Assembly (NCBI RefSeq): GCF_017377655.1
Contig: NZ_JAFREL010000016.1
Span: 229,766-293,765 of the forward strand
DNA length: 64,000 nucleotides
Source: Candidatus Enterococcus ferrettii
GTDB lineage: Bacteria; Bacillota; Bacilli; Lactobacillales; Enterococcaceae
Reading direction: 5' to 3'
The translations under genes and the position numbers were made by a program. Of this stretch, positions 1 through 8,257 are shown one piece after another; positions within the stretch are counted from its first letter, which is position 1, and every line of letters begins with the position of its first letter. The notes below the pieces were generated by a model. It was not told the DNA's origin, searched no databases, and saw only the letters and a list, made by a program, of their open reading frames with translations.

Positions 1-457
1 CTTTACCAGAAAGTGAATAGCCTTGTGTACGAGAATAAACAACCTTAATTTTGTGGACAGATAATTTCTTTTTCAGCTTAGAAAGGTCTCGTAAAATCGT
101 ATTTTTACTAACCTTCAGCTCATAAGAAAAATACTCTAAGGATAAATCTAATGCTTCGTTGAATAACAATAGGGCAAGTATTGTTATTCTTTCGTCTTCT
201 GAATAGAAAAGGTTAGGGTCTTTTCTTGCTTCTTCATCAGTTTGTATGAAGGCAGCAACTGATTCGTCAATGATAAATCCACCGGTTCGTGTTCGTTGTA
301 TACTTGGCAATTCATTTTCTTTTAGTTCACTGTTAATTTGACGCATCGCATATTTAATTTGATCCTTTGATAAATTTAGTTTGCTTTCCAACCCCTTTCG
401 CGTAATGCTAGGGTTAGCAATCAATTCTGTCATTATGTTTAAATACTTTTCTTCCAT
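1..457 (-). CDS. PRD-type transcriptional regulator/antiterminator, N-terminal part (cut by window edge)
   Basis: Reading the minus strand from ATG at 457 gives 152 codons open to the window edge. The product begins MEEKYLNIMTELIANPSITR and contains two successive helix-turn-helix regions: one near residues 15-45 (the SKDQIKYAMRQI segment) and one near residues 105-135 (the SKNTILRDLSKLKKKL segment). This is the usual start of MtlR/BglG-like activators that carry PRD and PTS-like domains further along. The start is supported by an AGGGGG ribosome binding site about ten bases upstream. A cre-like site lies about 94 bp upstream. The gene is separated from the decayed transketolase by a terminator and a long spacer, so it probably opens a further sugar operon to the left of the window. 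The PRD domains and the target are outside the window. Confidence 0.75.
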   Translation of the reverse strand, partial: MEEKYLNIMTELIANPSITRKGLESKLNLSKDQIKYAMRQINSELKENELPSIQRTRTGGFIIDESVAAFIQTDEEARKDPNLFYSEDERITILALLLFNEALDLSLEYFSYELKVSKNTILRDLSKLKKKLSVHKIKVVYSRTQGYSLSGK

Positions 458-550
458 CTTCAAACTAACCCCCTTTTTTCTTGGTACCTATCTGCTGCAA
501 AACAATACATTTTCCTTATGTCCTTATTATAGATTTTCACCTTGAAAAAG

Positions 551-564
551 TATAAGCGTTTTCA
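551..564. promoter_or_regulatory. cre-like site (CcpA/catabolite repression)
   Basis: The 14-mer TATAAGCGTTTTCA matches the cre consensus TGNAANCGNNNNCA at every fixed position except G2 (A here). It sits upstream of the truncated PRD regulator. Function is inferred from the motif only. Confidence 0.45.
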
Positions 565-1051
565 TTCAAAAAATTCCCCAGCCATGTACCTCGCTTGGTG
601 ATGTTATAGAATGCACCGAATATTTCAAATGAATACAGGGAAAGCTTTAACTTATCTCAGCAAATTCAGTTATATTAATTATACACAGCTTATCTGCCAA
701 GACTGAAAAAATTTTTTGTACTAACTAAAATAACTTTCAGGAACAGAAATTTTTTTAATTTGATACAAAAATACTTGTACTTTTTCATGCCCACAATTCT
801 CGCAGAATCGTTCCAGTATTCCGCTTATCTTTTATATAGATAAATTATCTCCATTACTTTTATGCACATGATTGGAAAATCTACTTCTACAACTTTTGTA
901 CGATAAAGGTTTTTTGTCCAAAAACTTCCAAATTTATTTTGGATACAGTCACTAAACCAACAGCCGTTTGGTATTTTGCCAGTCTCTTTTTATTAGCACG
1001 CTGCAGACTATTTAACCCCTTCACAAATCCTAGGTAGCTTTCAAAAAATGC
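565..1051. other. Non-coding spacer of about 490 bp
   Basis: No convincing gene in either strand. A 61-codon minus-strand frame (887-1072) runs into the terminator hairpin, has no ribosome binding site and resembles nothing I recognise. The stretch is AT rich with several A/T tracts, and probably holds only the promoter of the PRD regulator at its left end. Confidence 0.5.
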
Positions 1052-1087
1052 AAAAAAATAGCGAGAAAGCATACAGCTTCCTCACTA
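1052..1087 (-). terminator. Rho-independent terminator at the end of the alsE-type PTS operon
   Basis: On the minus strand an 11-bp stem (AGTGAGGAAGC pairing with GCTTTCTCGCT through two G-T wobbles) is followed by a run of seven T. It lies about 25 bp after the natural stop of the transketolase remnant, so it is the original operon terminator. Confidence 0.8.
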
Positions 1088-1109
1088 TTCTTAGTGTTAT
1101 TTTTCAATT

Positions 1110-1685
1110 TCATTTCAATGCTTGCATCACAGCCTCTACTGTAAACCCATACTCTTTGATAATGGTATCACCTAGAGCACTCGCACCAAATTTATCAATT
1201 GCCAAGATCTTTCCTTGGGCACTAACATACCGTCCCCAACCGAAGCTTGTATCCATTCCGATTGATAAGCAAACTGTCACTTCTTTTGGCAGAACAGAGT
1301 TTTTATACGCTTCTGTTTATTGCTGGAATAGTTCAAAGCTAGGTAAGAAAATTACCGAGACATCTTTGCCTTCTGCGACCTTCATACTGACCAGGCTTAA
1401 AATTTTTTTCAGCTGCCACCATTGTATTGTTTGAACCAGAAAGATCAGCTGATCCGCCTCATAAATACGGGATCGCTTTTGACAATTTCTGAATCATTTC
1501 TCTGCTGGATACGTGACTAGCTTGACTGAATCCACCTTCATATTTAGGCAGAGCAGCCTCCCAGTCCACCAGCAATTCACCAGTAAAAGCTTGTTTGAAT
1601 TACTGCGCCAATTCTGGATATTCCTGCTCGTAGTAGATAAATGTTCATCCCATTCAGCTTCGGCTCTTTCACCTTCTTCAATCAT
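1110..1685 (-). pseudogene. Transketolase remnant with internal deletion, frameshifts and stops
   Basis: Minus-strand fragments line up in order with transketolase. An EGERAEAEWDEHL segment starts just after the epimerase gene; then, in another frame, a GGSADLSGSNNT segment typical of the central domain; then PSFELFQQ, a stop, TEAYKNSVLPKEVT; then the C-terminal SFGWGRYVSAQGKILAIDKF and FGASALGDTIIKEYGFTVEA, ending in a natural TGA. Roughly the first 300 residues and about 130 residues between the central and C-terminal domains are missing compared with the usual 660-residue enzyme. At least two frame changes and two in-frame stops remain. It cannot make an active enzyme. Its place at the end of the PTS/epimerase operon suggests the pathway once used transketolase to feed a pentose or hexulose phosphate into the pentose-phosphate pathway. 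Confidence 0.88.
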
Positions 1686-1692
1686 CGTTTTC

Positions 1693-2382
1693 TTATTTTA
1701 TTGTTTTGCCAGTCATATCTTCATAATCTTTAGCCATGATAGCAAAAGCTTTTGATATATCTTCATCCAAGCCGAATAACCCGCTGCGTCCTACAATATA
1801 AATGTCCGGTCCAGCAGCATCAATCCGTTTGAAAGATTTTCGGTTAGAAGAACCATCCATTTCAATTACATAATTGTAGCCTTTTTCTTCTCGTAATTCC
1901 CGTAACGCAACGATTTTATCTAAAGTACTCTCGATAAATCGTTGACCTGCAAAGCCGGGATCAATCGTCATGATAGTAATTTTGTCCAACAACTCGATAT
2001 AAGGGAAAAGCATTTCAATCGGTGTTTCAGGGTTCAAAACGATTCCCGCCTTTAAGCCGGCATCATGGATTTGGTCGATCAGACGAAAAGCTAAGCCGTC
2101 TAATACTTCTGCATGCATACAGATCCATTCACATTTCATATCGACTAATTGCTGCACCCACAGACTAGGATTAGTAACCATCAAATGAGCCGACATAGGC
2201 AAATCGGTAATCTTGCGCAGCTCCTCAATGAACCATGGAGATAGCGTAATGTTTGGGACATAATGGCCATCCATAATATCAATGTGATAAGAATCTACCT
2301 TGTCATTCAAAAAGGTAATTTGTTCTTTAAACTTGTCTAAATCCATCGTCATTAAGGATGGTGAAAATTCTACTTTACTCAT
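1693..2382 (-). CDS. alsE: Allulose-6-phosphate 3-epimerase-like enzyme (ribulose-phosphate 3-epimerase superfamily)
   Basis: A 229-residue TIM-barrel epimerase. Signature segments are FSPSLMTMDLDKFKEQ at the N-terminus, HIDIMDGHYVPN (metal-binding His and Asp), HLMVT, MTIDPGFAGQRF and IEMDGS near the C-terminus. The wording of these motifs (SPSLM.MDL.KFKEQI, NPETP, KIT.MT.DPGFAGQ) is closer to E. coli AlsE than to housekeeping ribulose-5-phosphate epimerase, so I favour interconversion of D-allulose-6-phosphate and D-fructose-6-phosphate; ribulose-5-phosphate remains possible. I start at ATG 2382, preceded by GGGAG, not at the in-frame ATG at 2403, which has no ribosome binding site. It follows the PTS EIIC gene and precedes the ruined transketolase in one operon. 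Confidence 0.8.
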   Translation of the reverse strand: MSKVEFSPSLMTMDLDKFKEQITFLNDKVDSYHIDIMDGHYVPNITLSPWFIEELRKITDLPMSAHLMVTNPSLWVQQLVDMKCEWICMHAEVLDGLAFRLIDQIHDAGLKAGIVLNPETPIEMLFPYIELLDKITIMTIDPGFAGQRFIESTLDKIVALRELREEKGYNYVIEMDGSSNRKSFKRIDAAGPDIYIVGRSGLFGLDEDISKAFAIMAKDYEDMTGKTIK

Positions 2383-2413
2383 AACAGTCTCCCGTTCTTC
2401 CATTTATTTGTTT

Positions 2414-3514
2414 CTAGAAAATTTGAATGTCATCCAAATTAATCTCTTCTTCTTCTTTCTCTACTAGACCCTCATCAACTTTTTGTGAAACGTCTTTTTT
2501 AATTACTGCCAGAACTAATCCGGTAACAACTGCATTCACAACAATCGCAATTACACCGGCCATTGGTTTGCTCATGGTTGGAATCATTAATATTCCACCA
2601 AACGGAACTGTCGCATCAGCACCTAAAATCATAGTGGTTGCTCCACCTACAAAACCTCCGATAGCAGTTGCAGCAACACCGCGAACAATATCATTCATGA
2701 CTAAGGGGATAACGCCTTCAACGATGTTGATAACACCCATAGGAACCGCTGATTTCAAGGTTTCAACTTCTAAAGGAGTATAAATAGTTTTTCTAAACAA
2801 TTTAGCAATAAAGTAAGCTAAGCCGAAGCCAATTGGTGTTGCTGTATTGACTAGCTGTAAAGCTGTGATTGGTCCATTTAGCCCTTCCGCCTGCATAGTT
2901 AATACAAAGGCAAAAACAGTCTTATTGATAGGTCCGCCATAATCAATACCACTTAGCAAACCAATCACACCGCCGAATAAAAGCAAGGAAGAATTACCTA
3001 GTCCATCTAAGAAGTTCGTCAATAGTAAAGTCAAGGCCGCAATCGGTGCACCAATTATGTACACCATGATCAAACCGCCAATAATTGAGGTTAAGAACGG
3101 AATAACCAGGGTTGGCATTAGGCCTTTAGCCCAGTTTGGTAATTTCACATATTTTAAAATTGCTAATACAAGATAACCTGCTAAGTAGCCTCCTAAAATT
3201 CCGCCAATAAATCCTGCGCCAATCGCATTCGCCGTTAATCCAATGATAAAACCTGGTGCAATTCCTGGTTTACCACCGATTGAGAATGAAATTCCGGTTG
3301 AAATAACTACCGGTAATAGTCCTAAAGCTGCGCCACCCATGGTCGCCAGTGCATCCCAAATCGAGAATTCTCCTTGAACCAGCTGTCCTTGACTAGTTCC
3401 GCCGAATGCCATACCAATCGCAATTAGAAACCCTGCGCCACAGACAATCGGAATTAAATAAGAAATTGCGGTTAATAAGTGCCCTTTAAGATTTAACTCT
3501 TTGATTTTTTTCAT
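2414..3514 (-). CDS. PTS fructose-family permease subunit EIIC
   Basis: A 366-residue polytopic membrane protein with about nine or ten hydrophobic segments, starting MKKIKELNLKGHLLTAISYL. The N-terminal HLLTAISYLIPIVCGAGFL stretch and the following glycine-rich loops (GKPGIAPGFIIG, GGILGGYLAGYL) are typical of the free-standing EIIC of fructose-class PTS systems. It moves the sugar across the membrane while EIIB phosphorylates it. The C-terminus ends in an acidic cytoplasmic tail without an attached EIIA or EIIB domain; those are separate genes immediately upstream. The spacing to the upstream EIIB is 12 bp, and the epimerase starts 31 bp downstream. Confidence 0.9.
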   Translation of the reverse strand: MKKIKELNLKGHLLTAISYLIPIVCGAGFLIAIGMAFGGTSQGQLVQGEFSIWDALATMGGAALGLLPVVISTGISFSIGGKPGIAPGFIIGLTANAIGAGFIGGILGGYLAGYLVLAILKYVKLPNWAKGLMPTLVIPFLTSIIGGLIMVYIIGAPIAALTLLLTNFLDGLGNSSLLLFGGVIGLLSGIDYGGPINKTVFAFVLTMQAEGLNGPITALQLVNTATPIGFGLAYFIAKLFRKTIYTPLEVETLKSAVPMGVINIVEGVIPLVMNDIVRGVAATAIGGFVGGATTMILGADATVPFGGILMIPTMSKPMAGVIAIVVNAVVTGLVLAVIKKDVSQKVDEGLVEKEEEEINLDDIQIF

Positions 3515-3526
3515 CGTCCTACCCCT

Positions 3527-3856
3527 TTACCCTAATTTTGTATTTTCTTTATCAACAACTTCTTTAGCTTTTTCAATTAATTTATTGGGTGATTTTACGG
3601 CGACTTCCGTTGGAACCTGAATCACTCGTTTGCCATCAAATCGTTCACGATTGGCGATTTTAACATCAACCGCTAGAATCACGATGTCTGCTTGGTCGAT
3701 TTCTTTTTGCGTTAATTCATTTTCAATCCCTATGGTTCCTTGCGTTTCAACCTTCATTTCAAAACCCGCTTTTTTCGCGGCATTTTCTAATTTTTCTTGA
3801 GCAATGTAAGTGTGCGCAATTCCCACTGTACAAGCGGCTACTCCTACTAATTTCAT
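3527..3856 (-). CDS. PTS fructose-family EIIB (copy 1)
   Basis: A 109-residue EIIB protein. The phosphocysteine lies in the N-terminal MKLVGVAACTVGIAHTYIA segment (Cys9), in the place of the usual ACPTGIAHT motif. It accepts phosphate from EIIA and passes it to the sugar during import. The first 101 residues are identical to the second EIIB gene at 4341-4661 except residue 51 (Lys here, Glu there); the C-terminal tails differ. It lies between the EIIA and EIIC genes of the same operon and has an AAAGGA ribosome binding site. Both copies look intact. Confidence 0.92.
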   Translation of the reverse strand: MKLVGVAACTVGIAHTYIAQEKLENAAKKAGFEMKVETQGTIGIENELTQKEIDQADIVILAVDVKIANRERFDGKRVIQVPTEVAVKSPNKLIEKAKEVVDKENTKLG

Positions 3857-3874
3857 GCGAAGAATTCCTTTCCT

Positions 3875-4324
3875 TTAAGCAAATGCTGCAACGACCTCTT
3901 CTGGTTTCGAAGATTTCAACAAGTTATCGACAACTTCGTCATTACCAAGCTTTCTAGCAAATAATGACAATAACTTCAAATGACTAGTTGCTCCTTCATT
4001 ATTGTTACCAACTGCAAACAGAATAATTCCCTTTACCCCATTGCCATCTAGTGACTCCCAAGGTATTTCCTGTTGATTAATTCCAATCGCTACTCCAATC
4101 TTATTCACATAAGCACTTTTACCATGAGGAATTGCGATATAATTACCGATACCCGTTTGTCCTTCAGCTTCACGAGCATAGATGTCTCTGATGAAACCGT
4201 CAATGTCAGAGATGTAGTTGTTTGTTAGTAATTCCTGAGCTAAATCTCTCAAAGCTTCATCCTTAGTTGTCGCATTCATATTAGTCTTAACCGTTTTCAA
4301 ATCAACGATATCAGTTACTTCCAT
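3875..4324 (-). CDS. PTS fructose-family EIIA
   Basis: A 149-residue EIIA of the fructose/mannitol class. The phosphohistidine is in the IAIPHGKS motif near residue 60, in the usual context GIGNYIAIPHG. It takes phosphate from HPr and hands it to one or both EIIB proteins. I start at ATG 4324 because AAAAGGAGA lies just upstream; the longer frame back to 4363 would begin with a basic, unstructured stretch overlapping the preceding gene's end. It is flanked on both sides by nearly identical EIIB genes, an unusual B-A-B-C gene order. Confidence 0.9.
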   Translation of the reverse strand: MEVTDIVDLKTVKTNMNATTKDEALRDLAQELLTNNYISDIDGFIRDIYAREAEGQTGIGNYIAIPHGKSAYVNKIGVAIGINQQEIPWESLDGNGVKGIILFAVGNNNEGATSHLKLLSLFARKLGNDEVVDNLLKSSKPEEVVAAFA

Positions 4325-4340
4325 CTTGCATTTCTCCTTT

Positions 4341-4661
4341 TTATGCCGTTTGTTGTTCAACAACTTCCTTAGCTTTTTCGATTAATTTATTTGGTGATTT
4401 GACTGCGACTTCTGTTGGTACTTGGATTACCCTTTTACCATCAAAACGTTCGCGATTGGCAATTTTAACATCCACTGCTAGGATCACGATATCCGCTTGA
4501 TCAATTTCCTCTTGGGTCAATTCATTTTCAATCCCGATGGTTCCTTGCGTTTCGACCTTCATTTCAAATCCAGCCTTTTTCGCGGCATTTTCTAATTTTT
4601 CCTGCGCAATATACGTGTGGGCAATTCCAACAGTACAAGCAGCAACTCCTACTAATTTCAT
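4341..4661 (-). CDS. PTS fructose-family EIIB (copy 2, first gene of the operon)
   Basis: A 106-residue EIIB with the same N-terminal AACTVGIAHTYIA phosphocysteine motif as copy 1 and only one difference in the first 101 residues. The DNA differs at many third codon positions, so the duplication is not recent, or the two copies have been held together by selection or partial conversion at protein level. The start has a strong GGAGG site. It is the first gene transcribed in the operon EIIB-EIIA-EIIB-EIIC-epimerase-(transketolase remnant). Confidence 0.92.
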   Translation of the reverse strand: MKLVGVAACTVGIAHTYIAQEKLENAAKKAGFEMKVETQGTIGIENELTQEEIDQADIVILAVDVKIANRERFDGKRVIQVPTEVAVKSPNKLIEKAKEVVEQQTA

Positions 4662-4924
4662 GATAGTTCCTCCTTAGTTGGGGTAAAACAGCCAGCAATT
4701 TCGTGTTCACGAGTTGTTTTAGTGCTTGGTTGTTTTCCTTTGATAGCCTTATCATAATAGATATTTCAGAAAACGCTTCACTCAAAGTTGACCGTTGCAA
4801 TGGACAATTTTGTAAATAATTATATCATGTTGCTATTGAGAGCCTTGTCACTGCAAGTTTAATTAGAAGTTTACCTTTCATGTTTACTTACCCAACTTTT
4901 TTACCTATTTTAATTGAACAAGTC
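4662..4924. other. Promoter region of the fructose-family PTS operon
   Basis: No gene. On the minus strand there are TATTAT-like -10 candidates around 4750-4765 and an imperfect, one-base-short cre-like sequence (AGAAAACGCTTCA on the plus strand, about 4771-4783). I cannot place the promoter with confidence. Confidence 0.35.
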
Positions 4925-4953
4925 AAAAAAGCGAGAAGCCTTCGCTCCTCGCC
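4925..4953 (-). terminator. Rho-independent terminator after the aldolase gene
   Basis: A 9-bp stem (GCGAGGAGC/GCTTCTCGC on the minus strand, one wobble) with a four-base loop and a run of six T. It ends the galactitol-type operon; an A/T-rich flank with eight T on the other side could also stop plus-strand transcripts. Confidence 0.8.
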
Positions 4954-4964
4954 AAACGTTTTTT

Positions 4965-5615
4965 TTATTCCTCGATATTATACGCTAACTCTTTTTCTTC
5001 AGTCATTGTATTAATTCCCAGCTTGTCATAAATCATCGCTTTATAGGCAATATAAGCATTATATTCCAGACGCTCCAGCATATCGTTAGCCTTATTCAGG
5101 GAGTCTTCCAACACTAGAACACCGTGTTTGTTCAGCAACATCACCTTGGACAACACATCATCTGCCAAACTTTCCACATGCTTTGTCACAATTTCCGCTA
5201 GTTCGGGTGAGCAAGCTGGTGCAAAGGGCAGACAAGGAATCTCACCAAATTTTTGAGTGGCTTCGGTCAGATTCGGCATCGGCAGTCCCATGCTGGCAAA
5301 AACCATTGACTCACGGGCATGTCCATGTAAGACACAGCCGATTTTACGATTAGTGCGGTAGCAAGCCATGTGCATATTGATCTCTCGCGTTAAGCGACCA
5401 TCTCCTTCAATAATATTTTCAGCCATGTCTACAACTAAAATCTGATAAGGAGACAAATCACATAGATGGTTCTGCGACATTAATGTAGGAGTCATAATCA
5501 CATGATCCTCGTTCAGCCGTACACTGATGTTACCACCAGCTGCATTGGTCCCATATCGTTCGTAAACATTGCGGGTAATTTTTGCTAAATGCGCTCTTTC
5601 CTGTTGATATAGCAT
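4965..5615 (-). CDS. Class II aldolase/adducin family protein (fuculose-phosphate-aldolase-like)
   Basis: A 216-residue class II aldolase. Visible motifs: GTNAAGGNISVRL near residue 23 (phosphate-binding), LTREINMHMACYR (the acidic residue before the first zinc ligand), VLHGHARESM (two zinc His) and LLNKHGVLVLE (third His region). Enzymes of this family cleave ketose-1-phosphates or related sugar phosphates to dihydroxyacetone phosphate plus an aldehyde. It is the last gene of the galactitol-family PTS operon, 10 bp after the PfkB kinase, with an AGGAGG site. The pairing suggests that an imported ketose phosphate is phosphorylated and then split. The exact substrate cannot be read from sequence. 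Confidence 0.82.
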   Translation of the reverse strand: MLYQQERAHLAKITRNVYERYGTNAAGGNISVRLNEDHVIMTPTLMSQNHLCDLSPYQILVVDMAENIIEGDGRLTREINMHMACYRTNRKIGCVLHGHARESMVFASMGLPMPNLTEATQKFGEIPCLPFAPACSPELAEIVTKHVESLADDVLSKVMLLNKHGVLVLEDSLNKANDMLERLEYNAYIAYKAMIYDKLGINTMTEEKELAYNIEE

Positions 5616-5625
5616 AAGTTTCCTC

Positions 5626-6546
5626 CTAATTTTGCTGTTTAATTCGAACCTTGTTCTTCAGTTCTTTGGCTTCTGCTAAATTAAAGTAGCAGCTATCTTC
5701 ATATCGAACTTTGCTGGCAGCACAACCGCTTGCCATCATTAAGGACTGTTCAATATCACTTGTCTGATAAAAAGTCGCTAGAAAGGCACCTACAAAGCAG
5801 TCACCTGCTCCTGTATCATTAACCTCCTTCACTTCCGGAACGATCACTTGATACTGTTTCCCTTCAAAATAGCAGATGCTGCCTTGATCACCTCGAGAAG
5901 CAATCATTACGGCAACTTTAGCAGAAATTTCATTCAACTTTTCTTCGATAGTTTCCTTTTCTGACAATAATTCCCGCAGCTCCAACTCATTAGGTTTAAT
6001 GAAATCAGCGCCTGAATCAATTGCCAGCTTTAAAGCCTCACTGGACAAATCGCAGGCTAAAAAACACCCTTTAGTTTTAATTAACTGCAAAAGCTCCGCT
6101 AAATCGATCAAATCAAAGCCTTCTGGTGTGGAGCCTGCTACTAAAACCATGTCTTGTGGAGTTAATGTAACCGCCAAATAATTCTTCAGCTTCTCTTTGT
6201 CAACCGCTGATACTGTGAAACTAGGCTCAGTTACCATAGTAGAACCCTGGTTTTCTGGATCAATTAGAATAACTGATTCTCTCGTTGAGCCATCTGTTGT
6301 GATGAATCGATGAGCAATTTCTTTATCATCCAATACCTGCTGAAATTTCAGCAAATTCATTATTCCAGCAAAGCCCAGAGCCAGATTTTCCACACCCAAT
6401 TTTGATATGGCATAAGAAGCATGGGTGCCCTTGCCGCCGATATCGTACAACACTTTTTGTGCTCGATTATTTTTACGTTTTTCCAACTGTCCCTTTAAAA
6501 AAATCAAACGATCAATTGCCGGATTTAATGTGATAGTATAAATCAT
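5626..6546 (-). CDS. PfkB-family sugar-phosphate kinase (1-phosphofructokinase/tagatose-6-phosphate kinase type)
   Basis: A 306-residue ribokinase-fold kinase. It begins MIYTITLNPAIDRLIFLKGQ, as 1-phosphofructokinases and LacC do, and has the second PfkB signature VNDTGAGDCFVGAFLA (catalytic Asp) near residue 250. The first signature reads GGKGTHASYAISKLG, whereas FruK/LacC normally have GGKGIN; the usual Asn is replaced, which may reflect a different substrate. It lies between the galactitol-type EIIC and the class II aldolase, so it probably makes the bisphosphate that the aldolase cleaves. GAGAGG precedes the start. Confidence 0.83.
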   Translation of the reverse strand: MIYTITLNPAIDRLIFLKGQLEKRKNNRAQKVLYDIGGKGTHASYAISKLGVENLALGFAGIMNLLKFQQVLDDKEIAHRFITTDGSTRESVILIDPENQGSTMVTEPSFTVSAVDKEKLKNYLAVTLTPQDMVLVAGSTPEGFDLIDLAELLQLIKTKGCFLACDLSSEALKLAIDSGADFIKPNELELRELLSEKETIEEKLNEISAKVAVMIASRGDQGSICYFEGKQYQVIVPEVKEVNDTGAGDCFVGAFLATFYQTSDIEQSLMMASGCAASKVRYEDSCYFNLAEAKELKNKVRIKQQN

Positions 6547-6561
6547 AGTGTGCCTCTCTTT

Positions 6562-7944
6562 TTAAGCAATTTCTTCGGTACCATTAATTTCGCTCTCACC
6601 TTTGTCCGCTTTGGCTTCCTTCATTAAGTCCCTATAGTAAAACACGAAACTGGTCACCCAAATTACCAAGATAATCGCTGGAATAAAACTACCTTCCAAG
6701 AATTTGAAGACATGAGAGAAAGCATAGGTAAAGACTGGCGCATCAATTGAGCTGTTAGAAATCATTTGACCAGCTGCTAATTCTACTGCCCCGGTCTGAT
6801 TCGCTAGTTGGGTCATAAATGGGGCAAAAGCTGTTCCCACCCATAAGAAAATTGGTGAACCAATTATACAAAGAATGATCATTCGCAGTAAGTTGCCGCT
6901 CGTTACCAAATAAGCAGGCACCGCAATAGAAATGTTGATGATTCCAGCAAATGGTAAAATCTCATTGCCTGGCAAGAACATAGAGAACAGCAACGTCACT
7001 GGAACGGTGAAAATAATTGCTAGCCAGATTTCATTAGAACCACCCATAAACGGCCAGTCTAACCCCACTAGAAGTGTGCGCCCTTCGAATTTTTTGTTCA
7101 TAAAATCGCTAACTGCCTCTGAGATTGGTGATAAAGCCTGCATGAAATACTTTGTGATTACTGGGAACAAGGTTAAGGATGTAGCTGCCTGAATAGCCAA
7201 AGTCAACGTTTCAGCCACACTATAACGAGCCAGCACTCCAAAGACGATCCCTAACAAAAATCCTAATACATGATTTTCTGCAAAAACACCGATTTTACTC
7301 TTCAAGGTTTCGGCATCAAACTTCCGATCCAACGCCGGAATCTTTCTCAGCATTTTGTCAATCGGGTAGAAAATTGCGGCCAGGAAAACCATTTTATGTG
7401 TACAGGTTACCCCAGGGATACCTGATAGTTTTTCGATTCGGTGTTGATGAGCATCAGCACTCATTAACTCGAAAACAATTTGGACTGCTGCTACAGCGAA
7501 TGCCAGGAAAATGTTGCCGGTAATTCCCACCACAGCTACAGCTGTAAAGATTTTACCCCAAACATTCCAAATATCGGCATTAAAGGTATTGGTTCTATTG
7601 ATTACCAGCATTAGCACATTGATTCCGATCATCAAAGGAAACATCAAGAAAGCATAAGGCCAGGACCAAGAAATCGTAGACATGGTAGTCCAACCGCCGT
7701 CAATAATTGGCAGTGAAATCCCGGTTGCTTTTAACATCGCTTCCGCTGCTGGAGTAATCGCTCCAGTCATAAAGCTGATTAGCATGGTCATTCCGGTAAA
7801 TGCCACTCCCAGCGTAATACCTGCGCTAATAGCGTCCTTAATCTTCATCTTCACTGCAATTCCGGCAATGATAATAATGATTGGAACGAAAATTGCAGCA
7901 CCCAAACTTAGTAAATAATCGATAACAGTTTTTAAGATATCCAT
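6562..7944 (-). CDS. gatC: PTS galactitol-family permease subunit EIIC
   Basis: A 460-residue membrane protein with about ten hydrophobic segments, starting MDILKTVIDYLLSLGAAIFV. The segments IDGGWTTMSTISWSWPYAFL and VGLDWPFMGGSNEIWLAI are characteristic of the GatC/EIIC-gat family. It transports an alditol or ketose with phosphorylation by the EIIB encoded just upstream. The C-terminus is a short charged tail. AAAGGAG precedes the start. It forms an operon with EIIA, EIIB, a PfkB kinase and a class II aldolase, but no alditol-phosphate dehydrogenase is present, which makes a ketose substrate as likely as galactitol. Confidence 0.88.
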   Translation of the reverse strand: MDILKTVIDYLLSLGAAIFVPIIIIIAGIAVKMKIKDAISAGITLGVAFTGMTMLISFMTGAITPAAEAMLKATGISLPIIDGGWTTMSTISWSWPYAFLMFPLMIGINVLMLVINRTNTFNADIWNVWGKIFTAVAVVGITGNIFLAFAVAAVQIVFELMSADAHQHRIEKLSGIPGVTCTHKMVFLAAIFYPIDKMLRKIPALDRKFDAETLKSKIGVFAENHVLGFLLGIVFGVLARYSVAETLTLAIQAATSLTLFPVITKYFMQALSPISEAVSDFMNKKFEGRTLLVGLDWPFMGGSNEIWLAIIFTVPVTLLFSMFLPGNEILPFAGIINISIAVPAYLVTSGNLLRMIILCIIGSPIFLWVGTAFAPFMTQLANQTGAVELAAGQMISNSSIDAPVFTYAFSHVFKFLEGSFIPAIILVIWVTSFVFYYRDLMKEAKADKGESEINGTEEIA

Positions 7945-7963
7945 TTACTTGCTCCTTTTCGTT

Positions 7964-8239
7964 TTATTTGCAAACTTCGATCAGCTTCTGTAACTCTGCT
8001 TCCTGCCCCATTCCGGTTAAAAAGGCAATGCCGTCAATCACTGGAATCGGGTATTCTTTAGTAGTTTTCGTAATAGTAATATAGGCCACACTCGAATCCA
8101 TGTAACGGTCTACTGATTTCAGATCAACTGCCTCTACATAGGCATCTACCCCTCGATCCTTTAATAAGCGACTTACTTTGCTTGCTACCGTTTGTGAAGT
8201 TGCTACCCCACTTCCGCATGCTACAATTACTCGTTTCAT
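7964..8239 (-). CDS. gatB: PTS galactitol-family EIIB
   Basis: A 91-residue EIIB-gat protein beginning MKRVIVACGSGVATSQTVAS. The phosphocysteine is Cys8 in the ACGSGVATS loop. The upstream in-frame ATG at 8254 overlaps the ribosome binding site, and GGAGG stands seven bases before ATG 8239, so I use the shorter form. It lies between the EIIA and EIIC genes and relays phosphate from EIIA to the sugar bound by EIIC. Confidence 0.9.
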   Translation of the reverse strand: MKRVIVACGSGVATSQTVASKVSRLLKDRGVDAYVEAVDLKSVDRYMDSSVAYITITKTTKEYPIPVIDGIAFLTGMGQEAELQKLIEVCK

Positions 8240-8257
8240 TTTCCATTCCTCCATTTT

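Noticed and set aside
887..1072. 61-codon minus-strand open frame
   Set aside because: No ribosome binding site, no recognisable motif, and its start lies inside the terminator hairpin at 1052-1087.
1048..1434. 128-codon plus-strand open frame
   Set aside because: It is antisense to the transketolase remnant, whose minus-strand reading gives clear homology; the plus-strand protein has no family features.
4564..4800. 78-codon minus-strand frame overlapping EIIB copy 2
   Set aside because: Out-of-frame shadow of the EIIB gene; no ribosome binding site.
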